Below the pieces are notes generated by a model. The model was given only the letters and a program-made list of their open reading frames with translations. It was not told the DNA's origin and searched no databases. The position numbers and the translations under genes are program-made. From Sternotherus odoratus (lineage: Eukaryota; Chordata; Testudines; Kinosternidae): 64,000 nucleotides of DNA. The stretch's first letter is position 1. The number at the start of each line of letters is the position of its first letter. Of the stretch, positions 52,111-61,913 are shown piece by piece. The stretch is from assembly GCA_032164245.1 (NCBI GenBank), contig JAVMKO010000010.1:30640189-30704188 (forward strand), written 5' to 3'.

Positions 52111-53559
52111 TACATTTAAGTAAAAGTAACAAACCTGAGATAAAGTGGCATAGCACATACTACAGTATTTTTATGTGCAGCAAGAATAACACTTGGAATT
52201 TTTGCATTCATTTTGCCATTTTGATTACACTTTAATTACCTACATGTTCTTTTGGGTTTACTGAGACCTTGGTACATGGATGTCAGTGGGAACTGCAGGA
52301 GCTCAGTGCGGTTTGGGATTTGTCCCATTCATATGCCCATGAATGCTGTGAAAAGCTCTGTTCTTAAAACGAACCTTCTTTAGGAGAACGTTCAGTCTCT
52401 AGTGGATAAGATAGAGGTTATCAAATTCTGTAACCGGGGCAGCTCTAAGTTTTTTGCCACCCCAAGCAAAAAAAAGTGCTAAGCAGTAATGTATTATGCA
52501 CAAGACACTGACTGCTGGAGGTGGCATATTTTGAATAAGGTCTTAATGTCTTATGATCAGTTAAAGATACTGTGTATTTTTCACAAGATTTAGGAGGGTC
52601 TTTGTAAACTCCAAGCTGGGTAATAGTTATCTTCCTACATTCCCCCTGTAGTTTCAGCCAAGTAAGAGATTTTTCATTTTTCTTTCTTTGTCCTAATCTG
52701 TGGGTTAGTTTTTCTGTGAGCTGTTAAACAGTTGCCACATTTTACCTTAGAGGTGACTGCATTTCCATGGCAGAGAAAACATTCTCTGCATGTAGTTTTT
52801 ACATCAATTTAAGTTGGAAAACACTTACTTATATGGTCTCATTGCAAAGTGTAAGATAGTACAGTAGTCAAAGAGTCCCACCTAGGAAACAAACCTCAAA
52901 CTCTGCACATGCTGCCTACTTAGCTAACAATTACAGAGTTATTCTGCATTTCATTGAATGCAATGTACTATGGAGATGAACAACTATGAAGACTTTGTCA
53001 GTAGAATATGCAAAGGGCAGCAATGTGATAAGAAGTATCTTTACCTAAAGCTGTGATAAATGAGGGAGGTGGAATGCACTTACAAAACCAGAAATCTTTC
53101 TATTTTTTCCACTGCAAGCCACTTACAGCATGACTCTAACACAAGTACAAAGAACCACCAGTTCAGTCACATCAGTCAGTGCTGGTGAAACACACCAATG
53201 AGTTTAGGTTCAAGCACAGGTGCCTTATCCAATGTTGTAGTATAACAGGACGCTCTCAACAAGTCAGAACGCAGGCTACCAGTCTGTGCTGAAATTATTT
53301 CAGCTACTTTATTCCCCATAAAACAAACTAGTGTGGCATCCGCTGCCTGAATATTATGAATGGCCCAACTACCACCATAGGTTATCAGTGAAAGACAAGC
53401 ACTGAGGCCTTTAACATTAAGAATTAACAAGAAAAAAAATCAATTTTGGATTTCTACTACCCTAATGAACCTGCAGCATTGGAAGGACAGGGAAATTACA
53501 TTTCTAAAAGAATGATAGATCTCTTAACAGCCTTATATGAAAAGATCATATGGGAAAGA
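52111..53559. other. Intergenic, one hAT-end-like fragment
   Basis: GGGGCAGCTCTAAGTTTTTT at 52437 and GCCACCCCAAGCA after it resemble the terminal part of the TTF/DUF4371-type hAT element that lies intact at 54744-61905. The rest is unassigned; the 84-codon minus frame at 53176-53430 has no known domain. Confidence 0.35.
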
Positions 53560-53790
53560 AGTGAGGTATAGGGAATAGGACAAGACTGGGACTAAGGACA
53601 CCTAGGTTCTGTCACTGACCTGCTGAGTGTCCCTAGGCGAATCATTTCACTTCTCTGTTTCCCCTGTCACCCTTTGTCTATTTACATTGTAAACTCTTTG
53701 GGGCAGGGACTCTCTCTTGACACATATTAGAGCAGCACCTGACAAAGTAGGGTCCCCACCTCAGTTGGCTACTGAAATATTCACAGTAAT
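53560..53790 (+). repeat. MIR-like/CORE-SINE copy
   Basis: ACACCTAGGTTCTGTCACTG, GTGTCCCTAGGCGAATCATT and ATTGTAAACTCTTTGGGGCA followed by GGGACTCTCTCTTGACAC are the head, core and tail blocks of an amniote SINE related to MIR. Diverged and without a visible target duplication. Confidence 0.55.
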
Positions 53791-54084
53791 TTGGAGGAAA
53801 ATAGTAAATGGGTTGATTTTAATGCAGTACTGAATCCATTTATAAATCTTATAATTGGTAGGCAAAACTAATAGGTCTGCTGAGTGTACATTTCAAACAT
53901 CATGGCCCTGTTCCAACTCGCCATGAAGTCAATGGAAAAACTGATGCTGACTTCAGTGGGTCCTGAGTTAGATCAAAAAAGAAAATACAACTATACTGAT
54001 AAATGCATTGGTTTTTGTGCTGGGGGGGGGGGGTGAACGGGCATTGTTAATTCCTAAAATTTGCATCTTTCCTGGAACATATGT
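53791..54084. other. Intergenic spacer between two SINEs
   Basis: Contains a G-run at 54021-54032; otherwise unassigned. Confidence 0.4.
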
Positions 54085-54300
54085 GTCCTAGTGAATAGAG
54101 CACTGGACTGGTATATGTGGGAGCTTAGTTTCTATTCCTGGCTCTGACACTGGTCAACTGGATGATCTGGGGAAAGTCACTTCTCTCTATTCCTCAGTTT
54201 CTCCTTTCGTAAAATGGAGATAAGGTTGAGATCCTTGGAAAAGCACCTTGGAGCTACAGGTGAATAGCACTATATGAGAACTAGGTATTAATTATAAATC
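54085..54300 (+). repeat. MIR-like SINE, near complete
   Basis: AGTGAATAGAGCACTGGACT (tRNA-like head), TCTATTCCTGGCTCTGACAC (B-box area), GGGGAAAGTCACTTCTCTC (core), TCAGTTTCTCCTTTCGTAAA and the tail AGCACTATATGAGAACTAGG follow in MIR order. Ancient and transcriptionally inert. Confidence 0.7.
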
Positions 54301-54735
54301 AACAATTCAATATGGGTTTGCCTTTCATGAATTTTTGGGGTTCTGAGATTCATTTTCATGTTAAATGTAAATTCAATTAAAGCAAAACACCAATTAAAGA
54401 GGCTTCTGTATTATAACAAACAGTGGATTTGCATCAAGGCAGTTTAATAAGGCCCCCTAAATATGCTAGAAAAACATTAACTTTCCTCCCCATGGTTAAT
54501 CTTGCAGAGTTTTTGAGAACACTGAATACTAAACTTTGCTGGTTTACATTTAGCTTTCAGCCAGCAGCAAGAGCTGAACTTTAAAAGGGATCTAACAAAT
54601 CACTCTGAGGCCTGCTGGCTGCAGTTGCTGTTTCCATGGAAACAGAGATTGGCTTGTCACAGAGAATAAGGTGGTGTAAAATAATTGTAAATCGACAGAA
54701 TTGAGGATAGTTTCAAAGCACCTCACTGAAAATCT
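54301..54735. other. Intergenic, nothing recognised
   Basis: AT-rich flank left of the hAT element; no gene supported. Confidence 0.4.
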
Positions 54736-55219
54736 GACATCCGCTGGGGCAGTCCTAGACTAGCTGCCAGCAACTGGCGCCCCCGGCAAACCATGCAATT
54801 GGAGGCCCTGGATCCCCAAACAACCCCAAGGCCAGCTCTTGACTGAGGTTTTTGGTAAACTGGGAAACATTTTGCCTCTTTTTTCCTTTTAATGTTTAAG
54901 CAGGTTTTTTTAAACAGAGGCTTAATTATTCAGTTTATCCATCTGTCCAACCAATGTTTCTGAGATCAGATAAAATAGACATGAAATTTTCAAAATAGAT
55001 TTGTACACAACATCTAGATGATATTTCAGTCCGATTTCAAATAAAAATGCATTAAAATGTTAATTATAATTTTTATTATTACAAATCCAAAATCATCCAT
55101 TACGCTATCCTGCTTTAACTGTCATTGCCACCACATCCAATATGGAAAGAAATAAGAAAAAAACCTCTTCAATGAACTTTAACCTGAATTTACAAAACAT
55201 GCAAAATAAAAAACACTCT

Positions 55220-55421
55220 GTGCTCTTAAAACATGACTTTTCTTGCTTTAAGTTTTGAAAATTCAGTCACTAGTTCTTTAGATCCAGTTTTCCAGCTATT
55301 TTATGCTCTATTGACATTGTGGCAAGTCCAACAAGTCTCTCCCATTGTTGAACACAGATATGTTTTTATGAATTTTAACTCTGAGAAGCTACGTAAGTTC
55401 CCCACCAGCTCTGGAAACTAG
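55220..55421 (-). pseudogene. hAT transposase, dimerisation-domain remnant
   Basis: Minus-strand translation gives FPELVGNLRSFSELKFIKTY, LCSTMGE and ELVTEFSKLKARKVMF, the C-terminal hAT dimerisation pattern (F.KLK.IK.YLRSTM ... KARK..F). A stop lies between the pieces. The upstream part is across the ERV, at 59612 and beyond. Confidence 0.6.
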
Positions 55422-55971
55422 TGTAGCGGGATGTTCGCTAGGCTATAGAGGGAGACCAGTAATAAAGTTCAAGGAGACCAATGAGGCTCAAAACAAAACG
55501 TGTTTATTCGGCCGAGGTGGCAGCCGCCCAAAAGCGTGAAGAAACTGCCACACCAACCATGCTTAACTTACAGTTTTATAGTCTTGGTTAACTACGCAGT
55601 TTCTTTATGTGTTACATGATTGGCTATCCCATATTGCTAGGCAGATTTAGACTACGCACGTGGAGCAGGCACGTGGTAGGAGCAGCGTGATTGGACAGAA
55701 TTTCGCGCCCTTTTTGCAGGATTGTTGCATTGCTTGTGCACAGAACATGCAATAGCAGCATATTGCTTTTGATGAGGTAGTGATTGCACAAATGTGCAAA
55801 ACCAATTGTTACATGATTGATTCAAAACATCTTCATAACCTTGTCAAAATAAACATTATCATTAAACAATAACTATAACTATCTATTATTTTCCTTAATG
55901 GAGATCTTATGTTTTGATCTTTACATATCTGCATCAATATTTATCATTATTTGCTTTCTTCAACCCTCACA
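55422..55971 (-). repeat. ERV 3' LTR (left on plus strand), 550 bp
   Basis: In element orientation it begins TGTGAGGG and ends CGCTACA (TG..CA). Minus-strand signals: CCAAT at 55694-55690 and 55623-55619, TATAAAA at 55580-55574, AATAAA at 55508-55503. This order marks U3 then R. It appears identical to 59062-59611 over all 550 positions. Confidence 0.93.
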
Positions 55972-55987
55972 TTCCCTCCTTTTTCTT
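55972..55987 (-). promoter_or_regulatory. ERV polypurine tract
   Basis: Minus strand reads AAGAAAAAGGAGGGAA directly before the 3' LTR, the plus-strand primer site of reverse transcription. Confidence 0.8.
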
Positions 55988-56325
55988 GTTGCTAGTTATT
56001 GCAAACTAGCAACACTCTAAACATTATTTTCACCAGTTGTTGGTAATCTTGAAATATTAACATTATTCTTTTGGATCATAACAGATTACAGGATCTAAAC
56101 TACTTTTCAGACATACAAAATATATATATAACATAACAAGATAAGATTAAACAGAAGAACTTATTATAAACAAAAATATTAAAAATAGTATACTTCACAC
56201 ACATTGAACAAACCCACCTCTGCCCCTTTTCCTGAGAAACATTACAGTAACATTTTGGGGCAGCAGGTGAATAGGATTTTCTAAGGAATACATTATAACA
56301 AATGTTCATACAGTAGTGCAGGTTT
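55988..56325 (-). other. ERV segment after integrase, env largely absent
   Basis: Only about 340 bp separate the integrase stop from the purine tract. An overlapping minus frame (56372-56100) starts within the end of pol, as env does in gammaretroviruses, but is 90 codons with no recognisable surface or transmembrane domain. Env is therefore deleted nearly completely. Confidence 0.6.
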
Positions 56326-57430
56326 TCAGAGTGGTGCTTGGTCACCTGACTCACAAGAGGTAGGTTGAACATCTTGCTGACTAGGTGGCTGGGCTGGTTT
56401 GCGGAAGACGATGTGCAGAGGGTTGGAGCTTTTTACGGAAACCTGCCAGTTGGGTGGAGGCGATGTGTGATCAGACTTGACACGGGTATAATGGATCCAT
56501 GGCTTAACACCGGCTAATTTAACAGCAGTGGGAGTGGTAAGGAGAACAGTATAGGGGCCCTTCCATTTAGGTCCCAAGGGGTTAGTTTTCCAGTCCTTGA
56601 GCCATACAGAATCTCCTGGGGAGAAAGGGTGTAGAACAGTGACAGGGAAAGGGAACTTGAGCTCACTAACGTAGGTGGATAATTGAGCTAACACTTTGCT
56701 TAGGAGCTGAACTTCTCTGATAAGATCTTGTTTTCCCAGAAGGTAAGTATCCCCTTTCAAGTGGCGGACCCCTAGCGGTGGTCGGCCAAACACTAGCTCA
56801 TAGGGTGAGAGCTTTAAGGATCGTGTGGGAGTGCATCGAACTCTGAGCAGTACCATGGGCAAGGCTACAGTCCATGATAGGTCGGTCTCCTGACAAATTT
56901 TACCTAGGGCATCTTTTAAAGTCCTATTCATTCTTTCGACTTTTCCTGACGCCTGTGGATGATATGCACAATGGAGTTTCCAGGTGATGCCTAGGAGTAC
57001 TGACAAAGAGCGGATGACCCTGTGAACGAAAGCGGGACCATTGTCACTTCCAATGTGTAATGGGAGTCCAAATCGGGGGATTACATCTCGGAGCAGGGCC
57101 TTAGTAACTTGCTCAGCTTTTTCATTAGTGGTAGGCCATGCCTCAACCCAGCCGGAATATGTGCAAACCGCTACAAGCAGGTACTTGAATTTCCCAGACT
57201 TTGGCATTTCAGTGAAGTCCACAACTAGTGATTCCATCGGACTATATCCTATATGCTGGACTCCAGGTGGTCGAAGAGGTCCTACACGAGGATTATGTTT
57301 TGCACAGGTTTGACAACGTAGGGCAGCACGTCTGGTGAGTGAATGTAGACCATTTATGTACAGTTCACGGTCTAGGAGTTCAGTTAGACTAGTGCTACCT
57401 AAATGGGTCTGTTGATGTAATTCCTGGATC
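56326..57430 (-). CDS. ERV integrase, open frame with DD35E
   Basis: Joins viral DNA into host DNA in a functional virus. The frame is open from about 57430. The first methionine-initiated part is 57237-56326, 303 codons. Upstream of that methionine the N-terminal zinc-binding HHCC site is present (ELHQQTHLG ... CQTCAKH). The core has D7, D65 and E101 counted from that methionine, with 35 residues between the last two, the retroviral D,D-35-E triad. The C-terminal SH3-like region follows (LKDWKTNPLGPKWKGPYTVL). No stop or frameshift interrupts it, but no protease or RT precedes it, so it lacks the normal route of expression. Confidence 0.85.
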
Positions 57431-58501
57431 TCTAATTGTGGGAAATGTACTGTCCATAAAATCTAAGAGGCCATTAGGGTCTCTTGTTCCATACTCTATA
57501 CGGGCTTCTTCCCTCCCTCGGCTTAGAACTAGGGTTCGTTCTTCTGGGCTAAGCAACATTTGGAGAAGTTGGCTGATGTCCATCCAAGAAGGATAGTGAG
57601 TTCCAATAATTCCCTCTACTAAGGTGGCAATAGCTGTGGGATCGTTTGTCCACGGTGCCTTTGAAGCTTTCCAATTAAGGAGATCGCTACTAGTGAAGGG
57701 AACATGCTGATACACTCCCTGGACCCGGTACTGTCCTGTGGGGTTGTCTGGGGGAGGAGGAATTAATTGATTAACTACCCGGAGAGGGAACTGTCGCACC
57801 GGAGAGGTATCGCGGTCCCTACTCCGGAGGGCATAGGAATGCTCCTTTGTAATGTTTCTTTTCTCATCCCGATTAGAATCATGATCCTCGGGTTTTCTCT
57901 CAGGGGTTAGGAGTTGTTGAAGTTTTGCCACACTTTCTTCAAGTTGCTGTAAGCCTGATTGACCGGAGTCAGTTGGTGAATTTGAGACGGACATGCCTGC
58001 TACGCTTGGCGGCGGGACTGTTGGTGCTTGCGGTATAGGCATAGGCTCGAGCGGGGCGGCCGGGACTACGGGTAGCGGCATGTAAGGGGGTGGGGCTTGT
58101 GGCTCATCGTCTGGGAGGCTTGGATAGATAGGTTTCAATTCCTCCTGGGTTCCACTGAGCCCCCTTTGTGAACGTGTGCGAAGGACTAGGCATTTGGTAT
58201 ATCTTTGTAACCAAGATGGATTCTCCTCTACTATATCAAACCATGCAGATATATAAGGGTACTGATCGGGGTGTTGGTGTCCCGCGAAATTGAGGACATC
58301 TCTAATAATATCCGTGTCCAAAGTCCCTATGGCTGGCCACGTGGGCTGAATTGGAAATGCCGGCCAGTCTTTTTCACAAAATTTCTTTAACAATCCGGCC
58401 TTACGGCTGCCGGTGGGAATGCGCTTTTTGAATTCTCCAAAATGCTCTAACATGCAAGTTAGAGGTGTTTTGCGGTCTTCCTTGGATCCGCTTCCTCCCA
58501 T
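57395..58501 (-). CDS. ERV gag, truncated in capsid
   Basis: 368 codons from ATG 58501-58499. MGGSGSKED gives an N-myristoylation site on the matrix protein, a PPPY late-domain motif lies at residues 137-140, and a Pro-rich p12-like region precedes a capsid start of the PLR type. After about 100 capsid residues the frame leaves capsid sequence near TFP (about 57465) and enters integrase DNA out of frame, stopping at 57395. The frame is also open upstream to ATG 58606, adding a hydrophobic start (MCLFYLFYLGG), similar in layout to the glycosylated Gag leader of gammaretroviruses. The C-terminal capsid and nucleocapsid are deleted. Confidence 0.85.
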   Translation of the reverse strand: MGGSGSKEDRKTPLTCMLEHFGEFKKRIPTGSRKAGLLKKFCEKDWPAFPIQPTWPAIGTLDTDIIRDVLNFAGHQHPDQYPYISAWFDIVEENPSWLQRYTKCLVLRTRSQRGLSGTQEELKPIYPSLPDDEPQAPPPYMPLPVVPAAPLEPMPIPQAPTVPPPSVAGMSVSNSPTDSGQSGLQQLEESVAKLQQLLTPERKPEDHDSNRDEKRNITKEHSYALRSRDRDTSPVRQFPLRVVNQLIPPPPDNPTGQYRVQGVYQHVPFTSSDLLNWKASKAPWTNDPTAIATLVEGIIGTHYPSWMDISQLLQMLLSPEERTLVLSRGREEARIEYGTRDPNGLLDFMDSTFPTIRDPGITSTDPFR

Positions 58502-58606
58502 TTTGCAAACTAGGTCTTGGGGCACCCTCACTAGCCTGGCTTTACAGCTGTCTTTACTTTTCTTATTTACCTCTCCACCCAGATAGAACAGATAAAACAG
58601 ACACAA

Positions 58607-59038
58607 TAGGGAAGACGGGTTCCCAACCGACTATAGAGGATGGGGGAGTCGGTTGGTGGGAGGGTTGAGGTTTACTCTCAATCGCCACTAGCCTGAGTCA
58701 CCGGACGTTCCAACGGCTGACAACAGGAACCGTAATGGCCATTCACTCAGTCACACACACAATCAGTCACTCCAACGAGAAGATCCCTCCCAGAGACCCT
58801 CTTATACTTGCCTCTCCGGAGACTGGCTGGAGTTTCCCTCCCTTTCCCCACGGTTGTTTTCAAAGCCTCTCCGTTGGTGCAAAAAGGCAATCTGAACGGT
58901 GAACCGGCCCACGAGCGGCCACCGGTCAAAACAGGGCCCCTCTCGATGCACCGCTTCTGTGCCGGTCCCCGAAGCAGACTCACCCCTGCAAGTCCCCAAT
59001 GGACTTATCCCTGAACCTGCTCCTGATCGTCCCTCGAC
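58607..59038 (-). promoter_or_regulatory. ERV leader (packaging-signal region)
   Basis: 432 bp between primer site and the gag frame, where gammaretroviruses keep the dimerisation and packaging signals. Structure was not resolved. Frames open here on either strand are not supported as genes. Confidence 0.6.
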
Positions 59039-59056
59039 ATCCCGGATGAGCCCCCA
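59039..59056 (-). promoter_or_regulatory. ERV primer-binding site, tRNA-Pro type
   Basis: Minus strand reads TGGGGGCTCATCCGGGAT, five bases after the 5' LTR. It differs at one position from the standard proline-tRNA primer site of gammaretroviruses, which fixes the orientation and class of the element. Confidence 0.85.
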
Positions 59057-59061
59057 GAAGA

Positions 59062-59611
59062 TGTAGCGGGATGTTCGCTAGGCTATAGAGGGAGACCAGT
59101 AATAAAGTTCAAGGAGACCAATGAGGCTCAAAACAAAACGTGTTTATTCGGCCGAGGTGGCAGCCGCCCAAAAGCGTGAAGAAACTGCCACACCAACCAT
59201 GCTTAACTTACAGTTTTATAGTCTTGGTTAACTACGCAGTTTCTTTATGTGTTACATGATTGGCTATCCCATATTGCTAGGCAGATTTAGACTACGCACG
59301 TGGAGCAGGCACGTGGTAGGAGCAGCGTGATTGGACAGAATTTCGCGCCCTTTTTGCAGGATTGTTGCATTGCTTGTGCACAGAACATGCAATAGCAGCA
59401 TATTGCTTTTGATGAGGTAGTGATTGCACAAATGTGCAAAACCAATTGTTACATGATTGATTCAAAACATCTTCATAACCTTGTCAAAATAAACATTATC
59501 ATTAAACAATAACTATAACTATCTATTATTTTCCTTAATGGAGATCTTATGTTTTGATCTTTACATATCTGCATCAATATTTATCATTATTTGCTTTCTT
59601 CAACCCTCACA
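59062..59611 (-). repeat. ERV 5' LTR (right on plus strand), 550 bp
   Basis: Same sequence and length as 55422-55971. Minus-strand CCAAT at 59334-59330 and 59263-59259, TATAAAA at 59220-59214, AATAAA at 59148-59143. It would drive transcription leftward through gag and integrase. Confidence 0.93.
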
Positions 59612-59615
59612 CTAG

Positions 59616-61630
59616 CAAAGTTAAAAGAATGCTTAGAGCTATAAAAAAAGTTTGGAAAACTGTGAGTTTATTTTCACAAACATACTTCAGTAGTGGAATG
59701 TTTCTTAAGTCATCTTCAAAAAGCCTGAAGCTCATTGCACAAATCTGTAGCATGAATGTCTTTTGAATTTTCATGAGCCAATGCTGACTCCAGTTTTATA
59801 CAAAATTCTCTTATCTGTTTTGCTGTTTTCTTTTACAAGCTGGGGATATCATATAGTAAGCCAAATGCTGACTAACAGCAGCATCTGTTGAAATCTTTTA
59901 TCAACCAAGTGAACAGCAGTATCAAGGACTGTGAAGTAGAAATTCACTTTGAACCTTTGTTTTGGGTTCTGGATGGGTGTGTCTTGTCCTTCAGATGAAA
60001 ACTACTGTTTCTTTTGACGAATGTGAACTGGCTCTGGTTCAAATTCTGTCGGAAAATCTGTTTCTTCAGCAAGCTTGAGAGAATCTACCAATGTTCTTTT
60101 GAACCCTTCATCACTTCTGAATTCCTCCAGAATATTTTTAGTTTGCTGCAGGTTTTGAATAGCAGAATGCATGTTCAAGTTCTTTTCCTGAAGATGCTTA
60201 CTAGTGAGGTTAATCTCAAAAAGGATATTATACCACAAAATGAGTGAAACCACAAATTTGAACTTAGAAAGGCCATTTGCAAGAGCTTCTGTGCCTGAAT
60301 GTGCCATATTGCCAGATGATCCAGTAAAGGTAGTATCATCAGAAATTTCAATTAGGGCATCATAAGTGTTTCTGAGTTCACAGTGAAGAGGCTGAAAAGC
60401 ATCAATGCGATGCTCCCATCTTGTCTGACTAAGTAGTTTCACAGTTAGAGAATTTACACGGCGAGTCAGAATTTCCCAATGGCGTGTTGAGCCTGAGAAA
60501 AACACAAACACATTGCACCAGATGAAAGAAACTGCTTGCCTCCAAACAGCACCTAGCATCATCATCATCATCATCATTTGTTCAACATAACTCACATCTA
60601 TTGTAAGGCCAGTATTATTGAAAAGTATTTTACAGAATGGGCAGCTTCTATAATTTTCCTTTTAATGGCATTTTGCTAGGATTTGAATCAGTTCATTCTG
60701 CATATTTTTTCCTAAGTAATGAAACTGTTTCATGATCACTTATTTTACGTAGATGCTCCTTCATGACTGGATCAAAAAAAGCTAGGTATTCAACACATTT
60801 TTTTAAATTTTCCATTATCTGGAGTGTATAATTTTTCAATTCTACCGTGGCCATGAAATGCTAAATTTTGCCCACCGAGAACTCTCACTAAAGCAATCAA
60901 ATACTCTAATATTTATTGCCAATATTCTTCCCTGATCACACAAATTATCTTCATCGATAGTTTTTCCTTTTCTCAATTGTAATTCAAGTTCTTTCCAATC
61001 TTCTGCACTTTTTTCATGTGAAGAGAGAATTAAAGATGTGTTTTCCAGTTCTTTGAACCATTTTTAGTAACTGATGCACCAATTGCTTGATTTTTAAACA
61101 ACTTGCAGCAAAAGCAAAACACAGAGTCCTTCAACACTGAATAATGTAACCAGTTTTGATGAATTTCTTCCCCATTAATGAACTTCCTCTTCCTCCTTTT
61201 ATCTTCTTGTAATGCTGAGCAGACAATTTTCATTTATTTCCATCCTTAGGGAAGGGAAATTCATGAATTTGTTCAGGTCCAGGTTCCACAAGAATTTGCC
61301 GGCACACTGTCATCATATCTGGGCCATGAAGATGGGCCATGAAGATGGGTCCCCAAACTATAACTTGTTTGTAACTTCCTCATCCTTTCTTTCTACTATT
61401 TCATTTATTTGAATTTCTGCATGTGTCTCTGGAGGTGAATAAAGTTTCTTCACTTCCATGTCAGTCTGATGCTGTGAACTGCCTTCATCTAGAAGTAAGT
61501 TTCCATCATCTTGAGTTTCCAAACTGCTTTTTTGCGGATGTGAGCTAACCTCCTCTCCAAGTAAAATTCCTTCATCTGGATGCTGTGAACTGCTTCCATC
61601 TTTATTTGGATTAAAGAGAAGATGTTTCAT
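59616..61630 (-). pseudogene. hAT transposase remnant (TTF zinc finger, DUF4371-like)
   Basis: From right to left on the minus strand: an acidic N-terminus (61630-61361, MKHLLFNPNKDGSSSQHPDE), a frameshift, then a TTF-type finger (61233-61030: LKDSVFCFCCKLFKNQAIGA). After degenerate sequence comes a middle domain (60520-60002: RWEHRIDAFQPLHCELRNTY ... FEINLTSKHLQEKNLNMHSA). The end near 59616-59690 (FFIALSILLTLL) runs into the ERV and resumes at 55421. This order is that of ZMYM1-like and 52-kDa-repressor-like hAT transposases. It is interrupted by stops, frameshifts and the ERV, so inactive. Confidence 0.7.
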
Positions 61631-61913
61631 ATTAAACAGATATGCTGTTTTGCTTGGTCCTTTTAATATGTAAAAAAATATTTGACATATTAATAAATTC
61701 TTGGAAATGTAGAGAAATTAATTATAATTCATATTTCCTCCATACACGCATGGGAATTGAAATAATGACACCTTTGTTATTTTATTTGTATGTTTTCATC
61801 TTTTTAATTTTTCTTTTTTTTCCCCCATTTGATTTTTTCCCTCCAATTTGGCGCCCCATTTAATGTGGCATCCTAGGCAACCGCCTTTACGGATGGGCCG
61901 CCCTGGACATCCG

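Larger units (their letters stand above)
55422..59611 (-). mobile_element. Endogenous gammaretrovirus-like provirus, deleted, identical LTRs
   Basis: Full LTR-to-LTR element in minus orientation with the 4 bp duplication CTAG (55418-55421 and 59612-59615), the size made by gammaretroviruses. It has two 550 bp LTRs, a proline-tRNA-type primer site (59039-59056), a purine tract (55972-55987), a truncated gag (57395-58501) and an integrase frame (56326 to about 57430). The rest of capsid, nucleocapsid, protease, reverse transcriptase and RNase H are missing, as is most or all of env. By eye the LTRs show no difference, which implies recent insertion; such a defective element must have used proteins of a complete relative. 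It lies inside the fossil hAT element. Confidence 0.92.
54736..61913. mobile_element. hAT element (TTF/DUF4371 type) hosting an ERV
   Basis: The 8 bp repeat GACATCCG at 54736-54743 and 61906-61913 brackets an element starting CTGGGGCAGTCCTAGAC and ending ATGGGCCGCCCTG, imperfect inverted ends. A transposase remnant with TTF zinc finger, DUF4371-like middle and hAT dimerisation tail runs on the minus strand and continues on both sides of the ERV (55422-59611). Without the ERV and its 4 bp duplication the element is about 2.97 kb. Its protein is broken, so it is a fossil that later served as the ERV's target. Confidence 0.75.

Noticed and set aside
53176..53430. 84-codon minus frame
   Set aside because: Protein-like in composition but no recognised domain, no splice context and no neighbouring exon.
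58747..59014. Open frames in the ERV leader on both strands
   Set aside because: They lie between primer site and gag where gammaretroviruses do not code; no domain is visible.
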